NCBI GenBank assembly: GCA_040221095.1
Contig: JAVJVP010000015.1
Location: 372,001-436,000, forward strand
Reading direction: 5' to 3'
DNA: 64,000 nt
Source of the DNA: UBA1479 sp040221095
GTDB lineage: Bacteria > Pseudomonadota > Alphaproteobacteria > Rhodospirillales > Casp-alpha2
The notes under the pieces were generated by a model. That model made no database searches. It was not told the origin of the DNA and worked only from the letters and a program-made list of their open reading frames with translations. Below, piece after piece: positions 1-8,268 of this stretch. Numbering within the stretch: position 1 is the stretch's first letter; the number at the start of each line of letters is the position of its first letter. A program made the position numbers and the translations under genes.

Positions 1-2
1 GG

Positions 3-1442
3 CTCGACTACATGGACCGCCAGTCGGTCCAGGCCGAGGCCCTGCTGCGCCCCCTGGTCGACAGCGGCGAGGCGGAGAACGTGTTCGCCATCGTCGGGCG
101 CTGGGACCCCAACCGCGTGTATCTGATCGCGCCCCTGGTGCCCTGGGACCAGCGCAAGCGTTCGCAGCAGGAAATCGCCAAGTCCCTGACAAAAGGATTA
201 AAGGCGATCCCGGGTGCCACCGCGCGTATCCGCACGCCCAACAGCCTCAACCTGCGCCGCGCCGGCGGCAGCATCGAATTCACCCTGACCGGATCCAACT
301 ACAAGGACATCGCCGCCGCCGCCTTCGACTTCCTGGGCGCCATGCGCGAACGCATGCCCCGGCTGGAGGAACCGGAGGTCGAGTTCCAGCAGACCCAGCC
401 GCAGTTGTCGGTCAAGGTCGACCGCCGCCGGGCCGAAGACCTGGGCGTCCAGGTCGAGGGCATCGTCGATACGCTGCGCGCCATGGTCGCCGGGTTCGAG
501 GTCGCGGAACTGAACGTCAATGACCGGTCGATCCCGGTGATGCTGGAATCGGCGGCCGGGGCCATCAACGATCCGACCGACCTGTACAATCTGTTCGTGC
601 CGACGGGCGACGGGCGTCTGGTGCCGCTGTCGGCCTTCGTGTCCCTGGAAGAGGTCGGCACGGCGGCCGAACTGGACCGCTCCGGCCAGAAGCGCGCGGT
701 CGAGGTCGAAGCCGTCCTGCCCGCCAACATGTCGCTGCAGGAAGCCATCGACGGCATTCAGGCCATCGCCGACGACATCCTGCCGCCGGGCATCGGGCTG
801 CGCTTCATCAACGAGGCGGCGACCCTGCAGGACACCACCAACGAGGTCGCCCTGACCTTCGCCTTCGCCGTGCTGATCGTGTTGCTGGTCCTGGCGGCTC
901 AGTTCGAAAGCGTGCTCAGCGCCTCGGTCATCATCCTGACCGTGCCCTTCGGCCTGGCGGCCGCCGTGTTCGCGTTGAAGCTGTCTGGCGGCACCATCAA
1001 CATCTACAGCCAGATCGGCCTTGTCATGCTGGTCGGCCTGATGGCCAAGAACGGCATTCTGGTCGTCGAATTCGCCGACCAACTGCGCGACCGCGGCATG
1101 TCCGTGGCCCAGGCCATCCGTCAGGCAGCGATCATCCGCCTGCGCCCGGTGATGATGACCATGCTGTCCACGGTGCTGGGCGCCCTGCCGCTGATCCTGG
1201 CAAGCGGGGCCGGGTCGGAAGCGCGGGCCGCCATCGGCTGGATCGTGTTCGGCGGGCTCGGCATCGCCACCGTGTTCACCCTGATCCTGATCCCGGTGAT
1301 CTATTCCCTGCTGGCGCCGCTGGCGTCCAACCGGGCCCATGCGGGCGTGCGCCTCGACCGCGAAATGCGCGAGGCCGAGGGCATGGACACCACCGAAGCC
1401 CCCCAGGCCGAGCTTGACATCAAGCCCCAGGCGGCGGAATAA
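3..1442 (+). CDS. RND-family efflux pump inner-membrane permease (3' part)
   Basis: C-terminal ~479 residues of an AcrB/HAE1-type resistance-nodulation-division permease; the 5' part lies outside the window and the frame is open to its edge. The family exports drugs, lipids or other hydrophobic compounds by proton antiport together with a periplasmic adaptor and an outer-membrane channel. The visible part holds the second periplasmic porter domain, then about six membrane helices from the segment around VALTFAFAVLIVLLVL onward. It includes the typical GLMAKNGILVVEFADQ helix and RPVMMTMLSTVLGALPL. The tail after the last helix is acidic and soluble. No adaptor gene lies downstream, so one may lie upstream. 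The substrate cannot be inferred. Confidence 0.95.
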   Translation, partial: LDYMDRQSVQAEALLRPLVDSGEAENVFAIVGRWDPNRVYLIAPLVPWDQRKRSQQEIAKSLTKGLKAIPGATARIRTPNSLNLRRAGGSIEFTLTGSNYKDIAAAAFDFLGAMRERMPRLEEPEVEFQQTQPQLSVKVDRRRAEDLGVQVEGIVDTLRAMVAGFEVAELNVNDRSIPVMLESAAGAINDPTDLYNLFVPTGDGRLVPLSAFVSLEEVGTAAELDRSGQKRAVEVEAVLPANMSLQEAIDGIQAIADDILPPGIGLRFINEAATLQDTTNEVALTFAFAVLIVLLVLAAQFESVLSASVIILTVPFGLAAAVFALKLSGGTINIYSQIGLVMLVGLMAKNGILVVEFADQLRDRGMSVAQAIRQAAIIRLRPVMMTMLSTVLGALPLILASGAGSEARAAIGWIVFGGLGIATVFTLILIPVIYSLLAPLASNRAHAGVRLDREMREAEGMDTTEAPQAELDIKPQAAE

Positions 1443-1478
1443 CCCGCCTTTCGAGACATAATATTAAAAAATTACGCA

Positions 1479-1499
1479 GTTCTTTTTCCAATAAAGAAC
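1479..1499. promoter_or_regulatory. inverted repeat between RND gene and CmcJ-like gene
   Basis: GTTCTTT and AAAGAAC form a perfect 7-bp inverted repeat with a 7-nt spacer in an AT-rich patch 37 nt after the RND stop codon. It could be a weak terminator for the efflux gene or an operator for the gene starting at 1580. There is no strong U-tract. Confidence 0.3.
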
Positions 1500-1579
1500 A
1501 AGTGTCTTTCCCCCTGCCCCCTTGCCAATCGTCGGCAGAGGTCGCAGATTCGCGAGAACGAACCGTTGAGGAGACGATC

Positions 1580-2431
1580 ATGTCCCAAGCCGCCGCCAAT
1601 GCCCGGCCACAGTCCGGCCGCACGGTCCTGGCCCCCATCAACTTCATGGCCCAGGGCCAGGCCGAAAAACCCCGGGTCTTCATGTCCGCCGACCACGCCC
1701 AGCCCAATCAGCGCACCGGCGACTTCAAGGAAACGGCGGTGCAGATGCTGGACGCCCGCGCCCTTGCCCCGGCGGCCAGCCTGGACGTCCAGGGGTTCGA
1801 GTTGGCGACCATGCCGACCACCATGGCCGATTTCTACGACGAGGCCACCATCGAGGCCACGTATTACCCGGAAATCACCGCGTTTCTGAAGCGCGTAACG
1901 GGTGCCTCGGACGTGCATATCTTCGACCACACGGTGCGGGTGCAGGACGACGGCAAGCGCGCCGCCACGGCCAAGCGCCTGCCGGTGCTGATCGCCCATA
2001 ACGACTACACGGAAACATCGGGTCCCAAGCGGGTGCGCGACGTGATGGACGCCGCCGCCGCCGACCGCTACCTGGGCCACCGCTTCGCCATGGTCAACGT
2101 GTGGCGGTCGATCGGCGCCAGCGCCGACCGCACGCCCATCGCCGTGGCCGATGCCCGCACCATGCGGACCGAGGACTTCCTGGCCACGGATCTGGTCTAC
2201 AAGGACCGGGTTGGCGAGATCTACCAGAACGCCCATTCGGACGGGCAGAAGTGGTACTGGTATCCCGGCATGGGCGGGGACGAGGTCCTGCTGCTGAAAT
2301 GCTTCGACACGGCGACGGATGGGCGCGCCCGCTATACCGCGCACACGGGCTTCGAAAACCCGGACGCCGATCCCGCGACGCCGCCCCGGGAAAGCATCGA
2401 GGTTCGGACGATGATCTCCTTCGCGCCTTAA
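1580..2431 (+). CDS. CmcJ/NvfI-family oxidoreductase (AsaB/GA4-desaturase-like)
   Basis: A 283-residue soluble protein of the CmcJ/NvfI/AsaB group, relatives of non-haem iron 2-oxoglutarate oxygenases that hydroxylate, desaturate or peroxidise small molecules in fungi and bacteria. Recognisable family segments are FDHTVR, PVLIAHNDYTETSGPKRV, an NVWR core motif and YWYPGMGGDEVLLLKCFD followed by TAHTGFENP and PRESIEVRT near the C-terminus. I start at ATG 1580, preceded by GAGGAG. The frame is open 26 codons upstream, but that part does not look like family sequence. It stands alone, so the substrate is unknown. Confidence 0.8.
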   Translation: MSQAAANARPQSGRTVLAPINFMAQGQAEKPRVFMSADHAQPNQRTGDFKETAVQMLDARALAPAASLDVQGFELATMPTTMADFYDEATIEATYYPEITAFLKRVTGASDVHIFDHTVRVQDDGKRAATAKRLPVLIAHNDYTETSGPKRVRDVMDAAAADRYLGHRFAMVNVWRSIGASADRTPIAVADARTMRTEDFLATDLVYKDRVGEIYQNAHSDGQKWYWYPGMGGDEVLLLKCFDTATDGRARYTAHTGFENPDADPATPPRESIEVRTMISFAP

Positions 2432-2452
2432 CAGCGGCCCCCATCCATTACC

Positions 2453-2512
2453 GTCATTCCCGCGAAAGCGGGAATCCATGTCCCAGCCCCCCCGCCTTCG
2501 CGGGGGTGACGA
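2453..2512. repeat. REP-like palindromic element
   Basis: Two adjacent GC-rich hairpins between convergent genes: TTCCCGCGAAAGCGGGAA and, about 20 nt later, CCCCCGCCTTCGCGGGGG. This sequence type (cgtcattcccgcgaaagcgggaatcca) is dispersed in many proteobacterial genomes, usually in intergenic space. It could also end transcription from both sides. Confidence 0.65.
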
Positions 2513-2523
2513 CCTTGTCCGGA

Positions 2524-2961
2524 TTATCCGATTGTCATCGACGCCGGCGTCCATTTGTGGCGCCGGCGTTCGCGTTTGCCGTCTTCGGTTTCGACGCCGT
2601 ATTCGATGGGTTCGGTCGGTGCCCAGATGTCGCGGTCGTCCATGGCGTTCCCCATGACATTGGCCCAGGCCCTCCCTTCTTCTCCAGGGGCACCGTCTTC
2701 CATATAAGCCGAAACGTAGACCCCGCAGGATTTGCAGAACACGTAGTCGCCGACCTTCAGGCCGAAGCGGTAACGTCCCAGAAGGTCGCCGTCCTTGACC
2801 TGCAGATGGATATGCCCCGCGTTGTCGGACAGGGCCCGGGTCGCATGCTTGCGGCAGAACGAACACTGGCAGGCCCGGGGCACGATCTCGGCCGGGTCCT
2901 TGTCCGTGGTGAAGGTGACGCTGATGTTGCCGCAGTGGCAGCCGCCCTTGTGGTCGGTCAT
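2524..2961 (-). CDS. GFA (glutathione-dependent formaldehyde-activating)-family protein
   Basis: A 145-residue zinc-binding protein of the GFA / CENP-V-like fold. The family's cysteine pattern is clear: GGCHCGNISV near the N-terminus, then QCSFCRKHAT, then VFCKSCGVYV. These cysteines bind two zinc ions in the structural prototype. Most members have no established substrate; some affect formaldehyde-glutathione adducts. Start ATG 2961 is preceded by AAGGAAA. The C-terminus (about 25 residues) is basic. Single gene, convergent with the CmcJ-like gene across the REP-like element. Confidence 0.85.
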   Translation of the reverse strand: MTDHKGGCHCGNISVTFTTDKDPAEIVPRACQCSFCRKHATRALSDNAGHIHLQVKDGDLLGRYRFGLKVGDYVFCKSCGVYVSAYMEDGAPGEEGRAWANVMGNAMDDRDIWAPTEPIEYGVETEDGKRERRRHKWTPASMTIG

Positions 2962-3056
2962 GGTTGATGTTTCCTTGTGGTCTCGTCGGCCCCCCGACAC
3001 CTGTATTAAAAACCGCCGGCGCGCGCCGGCGCAAGGGCGGTTCGCCGACCCGGCGC

Positions 3057-3980
3057 CTAGCGCCGCCGCCCCGGCAGGGTCATGGCGGCGACCCCGGCGA
3101 CGACGCAGGCCATGCCCGCCCAGGCGGCCAGCGGCAGCGTTTCGCCCAACACCAGCGCCCCCAAGGCGACCCCGATGGGTACCCGCAGGTAAGCCTGCGC
3201 CGCCGTGCCGACAGAACCCAGGGTCTTGAGCAGGCGGAAGTAGATGACGAAGGCCAGCGCCGTCGACAGCACCGACAGGCCCAGCAGCGCCAGCGCCGAA
3301 TCCATTGAAACCGACAGCGTCCACGGCTGCTCGACGATCAGGCTGGCCGGGATCAGCACGGCGCCGCCGGCGATCATCGATCCCGCCGCCGGGACGATGG
3401 CATGCATGCCGGAAAACCGCCGCCCGAACACGGCCGCCCCGGCATAGCAGACCGTGGCGCCGACGATGACCAGTTGCGCCACCAGTTCCCGGGTCAGCCC
3501 CTGCAGGGCGTCGTCGCCGATCACCAGGACGATCCCCGCGAAACCGAAGGCGACGCCCAGAAACTTGCGCCAGGTTCGCTCCCCTTCCAGGTTGAGGACC
3601 AGGGCGAACAAAAAGATAAAGATCGGCGAGGTTGAATTCAGGATCGTTGCCAACGACGCGTCCACGGTCTGTTCAGCCCAGGCGATGGCCGTGAACGGCA
3701 GCACGCTGTTGAGGCAGGCCTGCACCGTGAACGACCGCCAGGACGCAAGATCACGCGGCATATGCACGCCCAGCGCCCTCATGACCAGAAGCAGCAGCGC
3801 GCCGGCGATGGCCGTGCGTCCGGCGATCAGGGTGATCGGCGGAATGGTCTCGATCCCGACCTTGATGAAGCTGTAGGACGCCCCCCACAGCGACGCGAGA
3901 AGGACCAGCAGACCCAGGTTCACGGCCAGGTCCAGGGACGCGCGCGGATTGGGAAGCGGGGCGGCGGAGGGCGTTGTCAT
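3057..3980 (-). CDS. EamA/DMT-superfamily transporter
   Basis: A 307-residue inner-membrane protein of the drug/metabolite transporter superfamily with two EamA repeats of about five helices each. Typical features are LLASLWGASYSFIKVG in helix 1, GRTAIAGALLLL in helix 2, and the second-repeat pair FVIYFRLLKTLGSVGTA and RVPIGVALGALVLGE. These proteins export amino acids, nucleosides or other metabolites. I use ATG 3980; an upstream in-frame ATG exists but adds only Pro/Ser-rich sequence that overlaps the promoter of the divergent regulator. Confidence 0.85.
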   Translation of the reverse strand: MTTPSAAPLPNPRASLDLAVNLGLLVLLASLWGASYSFIKVGIETIPPITLIAGRTAIAGALLLLVMRALGVHMPRDLASWRSFTVQACLNSVLPFTAIAWAEQTVDASLATILNSTSPIFIFLFALVLNLEGERTWRKFLGVAFGFAGIVLVIGDDALQGLTRELVAQLVIVGATVCYAGAAVFGRRFSGMHAIVPAAGSMIAGGAVLIPASLIVEQPWTLSVSMDSALALLGLSVLSTALAFVIYFRLLKTLGSVGTAAQAYLRVPIGVALGALVLGETLPLAAWAGMACVVAGVAAMTLPGRRR

Positions 3981-4110
3981 GGGAAGTCCGGGACGGTTGC
4001 GGGACGGCGCACTGTGGCACGGATCGGAGCAGGCCGCCCCGGGGAACACTTCGGCCGACGCCGAAGCATGCCTGGGTGCGCGCGGTCCGGTAGCCCGCTA
4101 CAATCGCCCC

Positions 4111-4812
4111 ATGACGACGGTGAACGCAATGAATTTGGCGGAGGTCGGCGGCCTGGTCGGCGACCTGACGCGGGCGCAGATGCTGACGGCGCTGCTCGAC
4201 GGTCGGGCGCTGACGGCGGGCGAGCTTGCCTGGTGCGCCGGGATCACGCCGCAGACGGCGAGCAGCCATCTCGCGAAACTTCAGGATGCGGGCCTGCTGG
4301 CCATGGAAAAACAGGGCCGCCACCGCTATTTCCGCCTCGCCTCGCCCACCGTGGCCGCCATGCTGGAAAGCATGCAGGTGGTCTGCGCCGTCGACACGCC
4401 GCGCCGCATCCGCCCGGAAAGCCGCATGGACAAGGACATGCGCATGGCGCGCAGCTGCTACGACCACCTGGCCGGGGTGCTGGGGGTCTCCCTGGCCGAT
4501 GCCCTGACCCACCGTGGCGCCATCGACCTTGCCGCCGACGGCGGCGTCGTCACTCCGGCGGGCCGCGACATGCTGGCCGGATTCGGGGTCGATGTGGATG
4601 GGCTCAGCCAGCAGAAGCGCTGCTTTTGCCGGCCCTGCCTGGATTGGAGCGAACGACGCCACCACATCGCGGGGGCCCTAGGCAAGGGGCTGTCCGACCG
4701 GCTGTTTCAGTTGGGCTGGGTCGAACGCATCCGCGACAGCCGGGTGATCCGCGTGACGCCCGAGGGCCGGGCCGGATTGAAGCGGACCTTCGCCATCGAC
4801 CATCCGGCGTAA
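4111..4812 (+). CDS. ArsR-family transcriptional regulator
   Basis: A 233-residue winged-helix regulator. The helix-turn-helix lies at about residues 25-65 (TAGELAWCAGITPQTASSHL, then LAKLQDAGLLAMEKQGRHRYFRL in the wing). The long C-terminal part carries CFCRPCLDWSERRHHIAGAL and a second small wing-like tail, as in the large ArsR proteins next to exporters and oxidoreductases. It is divergent from the EamA transporter (start-to-start about 130 nt) and just upstream of an SDR gene, so either is a candidate target. Start ATG 4111 matches the homologous N-terminus. Confidence 0.85.
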   Translation: MTTVNAMNLAEVGGLVGDLTRAQMLTALLDGRALTAGELAWCAGITPQTASSHLAKLQDAGLLAMEKQGRHRYFRLASPTVAAMLESMQVVCAVDTPRRIRPESRMDKDMRMARSCYDHLAGVLGVSLADALTHRGAIDLAADGGVVTPAGRDMLAGFGVDVDGLSQQKRCFCRPCLDWSERRHHIAGALGKGLSDRLFQLGWVERIRDSRVIRVTPEGRAGLKRTFAIDHPA

Positions 4813-4819
4813 GGCTGTT

Positions 4820-4839
4820 TATACTCCCGGCATTGTATA
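4820..4839. promoter_or_regulatory. inverted repeat, candidate operator ahead of the SDR gene
   Basis: TATAC and GTATA form a perfect inverted repeat with a 10-nt spacer, 8 nt after the ArsR-family stop codon and 27 nt before the next start codon. It lies in the only promoter-sized gap for the SDR and may be bound by the neighbouring regulator. The assignment is inference from position and symmetry. Confidence 0.35.
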
Positions 4840-4866
4840 CAAAAAAACACCCCCGGGAGCATCCAC

Positions 4867-5661
4867 ATGAGACTGAAAGACAAGATCGCCATCGTCGTCG
4901 GTGGCGGACAGCAGACCGGCGAGACCATGGGCAACGGCCGCGCCACCGCCCTCCGCTTCGCCCAGGAAGGGGCGACCGTTCTGGTCGTCGATTATGACGA
5001 AGCCAGCGCCGCCGATACCCTGAAAATGGTCACCGACGCCGGCGGCAAGGGATCGACCCTGCGGGCCGACGTGCGCCGCGAGGACGATTGCCGCGCCATC
5101 GCAACGACCTGCGCCGACCGTTACGGCCGTATCGACGTGCTGCACAACAACGTCGGCCGGTCGCGCGGCGACAAGCCGACGACCGAGCTTGAGGCCGACA
5201 TGTGGGACGAACTGTTCGAACTCAACCTGAAGGCCATGTTCATGACCTGCAAGCATGTCCTGCCGGTGATGCGCGAGAAAAAGTCGGGATCGATCATCAA
5301 CATTTCCTCGACCTCGTCGCTGTGCTCGCGCGGCACCATCGCCTACAAGACGTCCAAGGGCGCCATCAACACCATGACCCATATGCTGGCCATGGAGAAC
5401 GCGCCCTTCGGCATCCGCGCCAACGTCATCATTCCGGGGCTGATCGACACGCCCATGGCGATTGAGCGCCGCGCCCAGGAACGCGGCGTCGACCGCAAGG
5501 TCGTGCGCGACGAACGGGACGCCCAGGTGCCGCTTTACGGCCGCATGGGCACGGCCTGGGACGTGGCCAACGCGGCCCTGTTCCTGGCCTCGGACGAAGC
5601 GCAGTACATCACCGGCGTGCTGCTGCCCGTGGACGGCGGCATTTCGTCGAGAATCGGATAA
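4867..5661 (+). CDS. short-chain dehydrogenase/reductase (SDR)
   Basis: A 264-residue classical SDR with an NAD(P)-binding Rossmann fold. The glycine-rich turn is modified, with several inserted residues (VGGGQQTGETMGNGRA at ~10-25). The NNAG motif reads NNVG. The catalytic Ser-Tyr-Lys set is present as ISSTSSL followed by AYKTSKGA, and the substrate/cofactor loop GLIDTPMA and C-terminal GVLLPVDGG are standard. It likely oxidises or reduces a small alcohol or ketone. The substrate is not inferable. It follows an ArsR-family gene by 54 nt. Confidence 0.9.
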   Translation: MRLKDKIAIVVGGGQQTGETMGNGRATALRFAQEGATVLVVDYDEASAADTLKMVTDAGGKGSTLRADVRREDDCRAIATTCADRYGRIDVLHNNVGRSRGDKPTTELEADMWDELFELNLKAMFMTCKHVLPVMREKKSGSIINISSTSSLCSRGTIAYKTSKGAINTMTHMLAMENAPFGIRANVIIPGLIDTPMAIERRAQERGVDRKVVRDERDAQVPLYGRMGTAWDVANAALFLASDEAQYITGVLLPVDGGISSRIG

Positions 5662-5668
5662 CCGTCCG

Positions 5669-7054
5669 TCAATCGTCGGCGGCGGTGCCGCGCCGGTCGG
5701 TCTGCGTGCGGCGGGGTTCCTCCTCGCGGCGGTCGTCGTCGGCGCGGCGGTCCGCGTCCTTGCGCCGTTCGGCGCCCTTGGGGCCGTCTTCCCGTTTTCG
5801 GCGATCGCCCTTGCGCCGCCCCTTCTTGCGGCGGTCGCGCTTGCGCCGCCGGTCGTTGCGCATCATCAGATAGAACACGAGCAGCACGGCGATCGCCAAA
5901 ACCACCGCCGTGATGGCGACAATGGCCGCGACCCAACGCCAAAAATCGACGGCATCCGGTTCGGCTATGGGCGGCGGGACCTCGCCTTTGATCCGGGCCA
6001 TGACCTCTGCCGCCAGATCGGGTGGCTCGATCTTCGACGATTCCTTCATGACCGCCCCGGGCATGGGGAAATCATGACTGCCGGGGCACAGCCGAAAGAT
6101 CATCAGCGGATCGACCAGGGTCAGATGGCGGATCTCGGCATGCCCCCTGTCGCTGTGCAGGCTCAAGTAGGTCGTTGTCAATTCGCTGTCGTCCTCGCGC
6201 TTGAGCACGAAGGACACGTCGTCGACCTTGCCGTTGGCGTCCGCGTCAACGGTAAAAGCGCGGGCGATGCGGAACTTTTCCTTGTCGAGGACGATCCAAG
6301 CCGGATGCCACAGATCGGAAATCTCGAAATTGCAAATACCGGCCTTGCCCTTCGGCGGCGGCGTCTTGATCTCGGTCTTGGTCAGGTCGATCTCGCGTGG
6401 CGGCGCGTCGCGCATCTGCGGATGTGTCTCGAACGGCTTGTCGGTTTCCTCGGCGGGCGCCGCCGCCGATGCCTTGGTCACGTCGGACGTCACGGCCTTA
6501 GACGCGTCGGTGGCGAGCGAGCGCACGGGCGCCGCCTGAGCGTCGCTGTAGCGCGCGGTAACCGCGTCGCCCGGCAGGGACCGCACGGTGGTGCAGTCTT
6601 CCAATTGTTCCAGACGTTTCTGAATCTGGTTGGTCGGACGGCTGCCTTCCGTGCGGCCCAGGGACAGATGCACGGCGACCAGTTTCTCGCGCCCGAACTT
6701 GGGCTCCAGGGCGCGGTACAGGTCGCTCGCCAGGTTCATCATGTCGAACCGCCATTTCGCATCGGCAAGCTGGCGGTTGTAGGTATTGACCAGGAAGATG
6801 CTCTTGACCTCGGCCTGTTCGGCGCAGACCCCGCGCACGGCCTCCTTCGTCACCGTCATGAAGAAGTTGACGATCCGCTTCACGACCTGATTGTCGGGCG
6901 TCACGAAGGGGATTGCCTGGGGCCGCATGCGCACGGTCGCGAATTCTTCCGCGGCGGCGGCCGGCGCGAACAGGGACAGCCCGCTCGCGATCAGCAAAAC
7001 GGCGGGCATAAGCCGGAACAGACCTTCGGCACGCGTCAAGTAACCTGACGGCAT
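5669..7054 (-). CDS. membrane-anchored protein with an Arg/Lys/Asp-rich cytoplasmic tail, unknown function
   Basis: 461 residues I do not recognise. Residues ~10-35 form a signal peptide ending at AAAAEE. A mostly hydrophilic exported part follows, with an Ala/Thr-rich linker around residue 170-210. A second folded part contains a FTVDADANGKVDDVSFVL stretch that resembles a calcium-loop motif. One membrane helix lies near residues 372-395 (VAAIVAITAVVLAIAVLLVFYL). The last ~65 residues are nearly all Arg, Lys, Asp and Glu, built from repeated DRR units, and would face the cytoplasm. It lies 167 nt downstream of znuA on the same strand, but nothing in it suggests zinc binding. Confidence 0.75.
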   Translation of the reverse strand: MPSGYLTRAEGLFRLMPAVLLIASGLSLFAPAAAAEEFATVRMRPQAIPFVTPDNQVVKRIVNFFMTVTKEAVRGVCAEQAEVKSIFLVNTYNRQLADAKWRFDMMNLASDLYRALEPKFGREKLVAVHLSLGRTEGSRPTNQIQKRLEQLEDCTTVRSLPGDAVTARYSDAQAAPVRSLATDASKAVTSDVTKASAAAPAEETDKPFETHPQMRDAPPREIDLTKTEIKTPPPKGKAGICNFEISDLWHPAWIVLDKEKFRIARAFTVDADANGKVDDVSFVLKREDDSELTTTYLSLHSDRGHAEIRHLTLVDPLMIFRLCPGSHDFPMPGAVMKESSKIEPPDLAAEVMARIKGEVPPPIAEPDAVDFWRWVAAIVAITAVVLAIAVLLVFYLMMRNDRRRKRDRRKKGRRKGDRRKREDGPKGAERRKDADRRADDDRREEEPRRTQTDRRGTAADD

Positions 7055-7221
7055 GGCAGCTCACCCTAAATATGCTGCCCTCAAGGACGCCGCCGTATCG
7101 TGGCCGGTTCAAAGTGCCGGCCTTGTCGATGTTCTGAATGGGCCGGTGGCGCCGGGGGGAAGCATAGAGCAGGCGGCGGCGGTGCCAAACCGATTTCCGG
7201 TCCGATAATGGGAGGATCGGC

Positions 7222-8163
7222 CTAGGGCCTGCCGCCCAGGCAATCCTCAAACGCCCGCAGGTTGGCCGCCATCATCTTCCCGTACAGGTCCGGGCCGGGC
7301 GCGAAACCAGTGCCCAAGGGATCGAGAATCCCGATCCGCGCCCCGGTGCCCTCGATCAGGGCCGCCGCAAGGCGCGACGGAAACTGCGGTTCCGTGAACA
7401 GGCAGACGACGTTCAGCCGCGTCATGCGGGCGCGCAGGTCGGCGATATGACGGGCCCCCGCCGGGCGGTCCGGGTCGACGGCCAGGATGCCCTGAGCCAC
7501 CAGCCCGAAGCGCCGTTCCAGGGATTGATAGGCGTCGTGGAAGACGACGAAGGGCCGGTCCTTGACCCGCGCCAAACGGACCGTGAAATCGGCGGTCAAG
7601 GCGTCGATCCCGGCCCGCGCGGCGGCGGCATTGCGGGCGTAAAGGTCCTTCCGCGCCGGGTCGGCGGCGGCCAGGGCATCGGCGATGACGGCGGTCATCG
7701 TCTTGGCGTTTTCCGGATCAAGCCAGTAATGGGGGTCTTCCGCACCGGTTCCCTGGCCATGATTATGGCCGTGGCCGTGATCATGGCCGTCGTCGCCCAG
7801 ATGGCGGATGGAATGGCGGACAAGGCCGGATGCCCGCGACAGGGCGACCACCCGGGCCGCCTTGGCTAGGGTCGCGATCGGCTTGGTCAGGGCCGCTTCC
7901 AGCCCGCCGCCGATCCACAGCACGACCTCGGCCTCGGCCAGCATGCCGGCCTGGGACGGGGACAGGGCGAAGCCGTGCGGCGAGGTGCCGGCGGGGATCA
8001 ACAGACGCGGCGCGCCGGCGCCCGCCATGACCTGGGCGGCCAGGGAGTGCAGCGGCGCGATCGACACCGCGACCCGCACCTCCGCCCCGGCGGGGCGCGG
8101 CGCGCAGAGCACGGCAGCCAGCAGGATCAGCAGGACGCGCGCGGCATTGACAGGGGCGTTCAT
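7222..8163 (-). CDS. znuA: zinc ABC transporter, periplasmic zinc-binding protein
   Basis: A 313-residue cluster A-I metal-binding lipocalin-independent receptor that delivers zinc to ZnuBC in the inner membrane. It has an N-terminal signal peptide (ending near RPAGAEV), and zinc-ligand regions PHGFALSPSQ, the DPHYWLDPENA motif and FVVFHDAYQSLERRFGL. Between the first two is the His-rich loop characteristic of ZnuA (HDHGHGHNHG, about residues 127-137). It is divergent from znuC across a Zur box 28 nt before its start codon, so it should be derepressed in zinc starvation. Confidence 0.95.
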   Translation of the reverse strand: MNAPVNAARVLLILLAAVLCAPRPAGAEVRVAVSIAPLHSLAAQVMAGAGAPRLLIPAGTSPHGFALSPSQAGMLAEAEVVLWIGGGLEAALTKPIATLAKAARVVALSRASGLVRHSIRHLGDDGHDHGHGHNHGQGTGAEDPHYWLDPENAKTMTAVIADALAAADPARKDLYARNAAAARAGIDALTADFTVRLARVKDRPFVVFHDAYQSLERRFGLVAQGILAVDPDRPAGARHIADLRARMTRLNVVCLFTEPQFPSRLAAALIEGTGARIGILDPLGTGFAPGPDLYGKMMAANLRAFEDCLGGRP

Positions 8164-8190
8164 TGGGCTATGTTCCGCCTTTCGTCCGGA

Positions 8191-8209
8191 AATGTTATAA
8201 TATAACGTT
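8191..8209. promoter_or_regulatory. Zur box between znuA and znuC
   Basis: AATGTTATA-A-TATAACGTT is a 19-bp near-perfect palindrome (one mismatch) in the divergent znuA/znuC promoter. It matches the alphaproteobacterial Zur consensus with ATGTTATA and TATAACAT half-sites. The cognate regulator gene zur is the last gene of the rightward operon, which implies autoregulated repression by Zn-loaded Zur. Confidence 0.88.
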
Positions 8210-8268
8210 TATGACCGGGTGTGACTTACACGATCCCGCCCGCGCAAGTAAACAGGAACCTGACGGCC

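Noticed and set aside
8221..8268. GTG 8221 as the znuC start
   Set aside because: Too close to the Zur box and without a ribosome-binding site; ATG 8269 has AGGA and begins at the usual family position.
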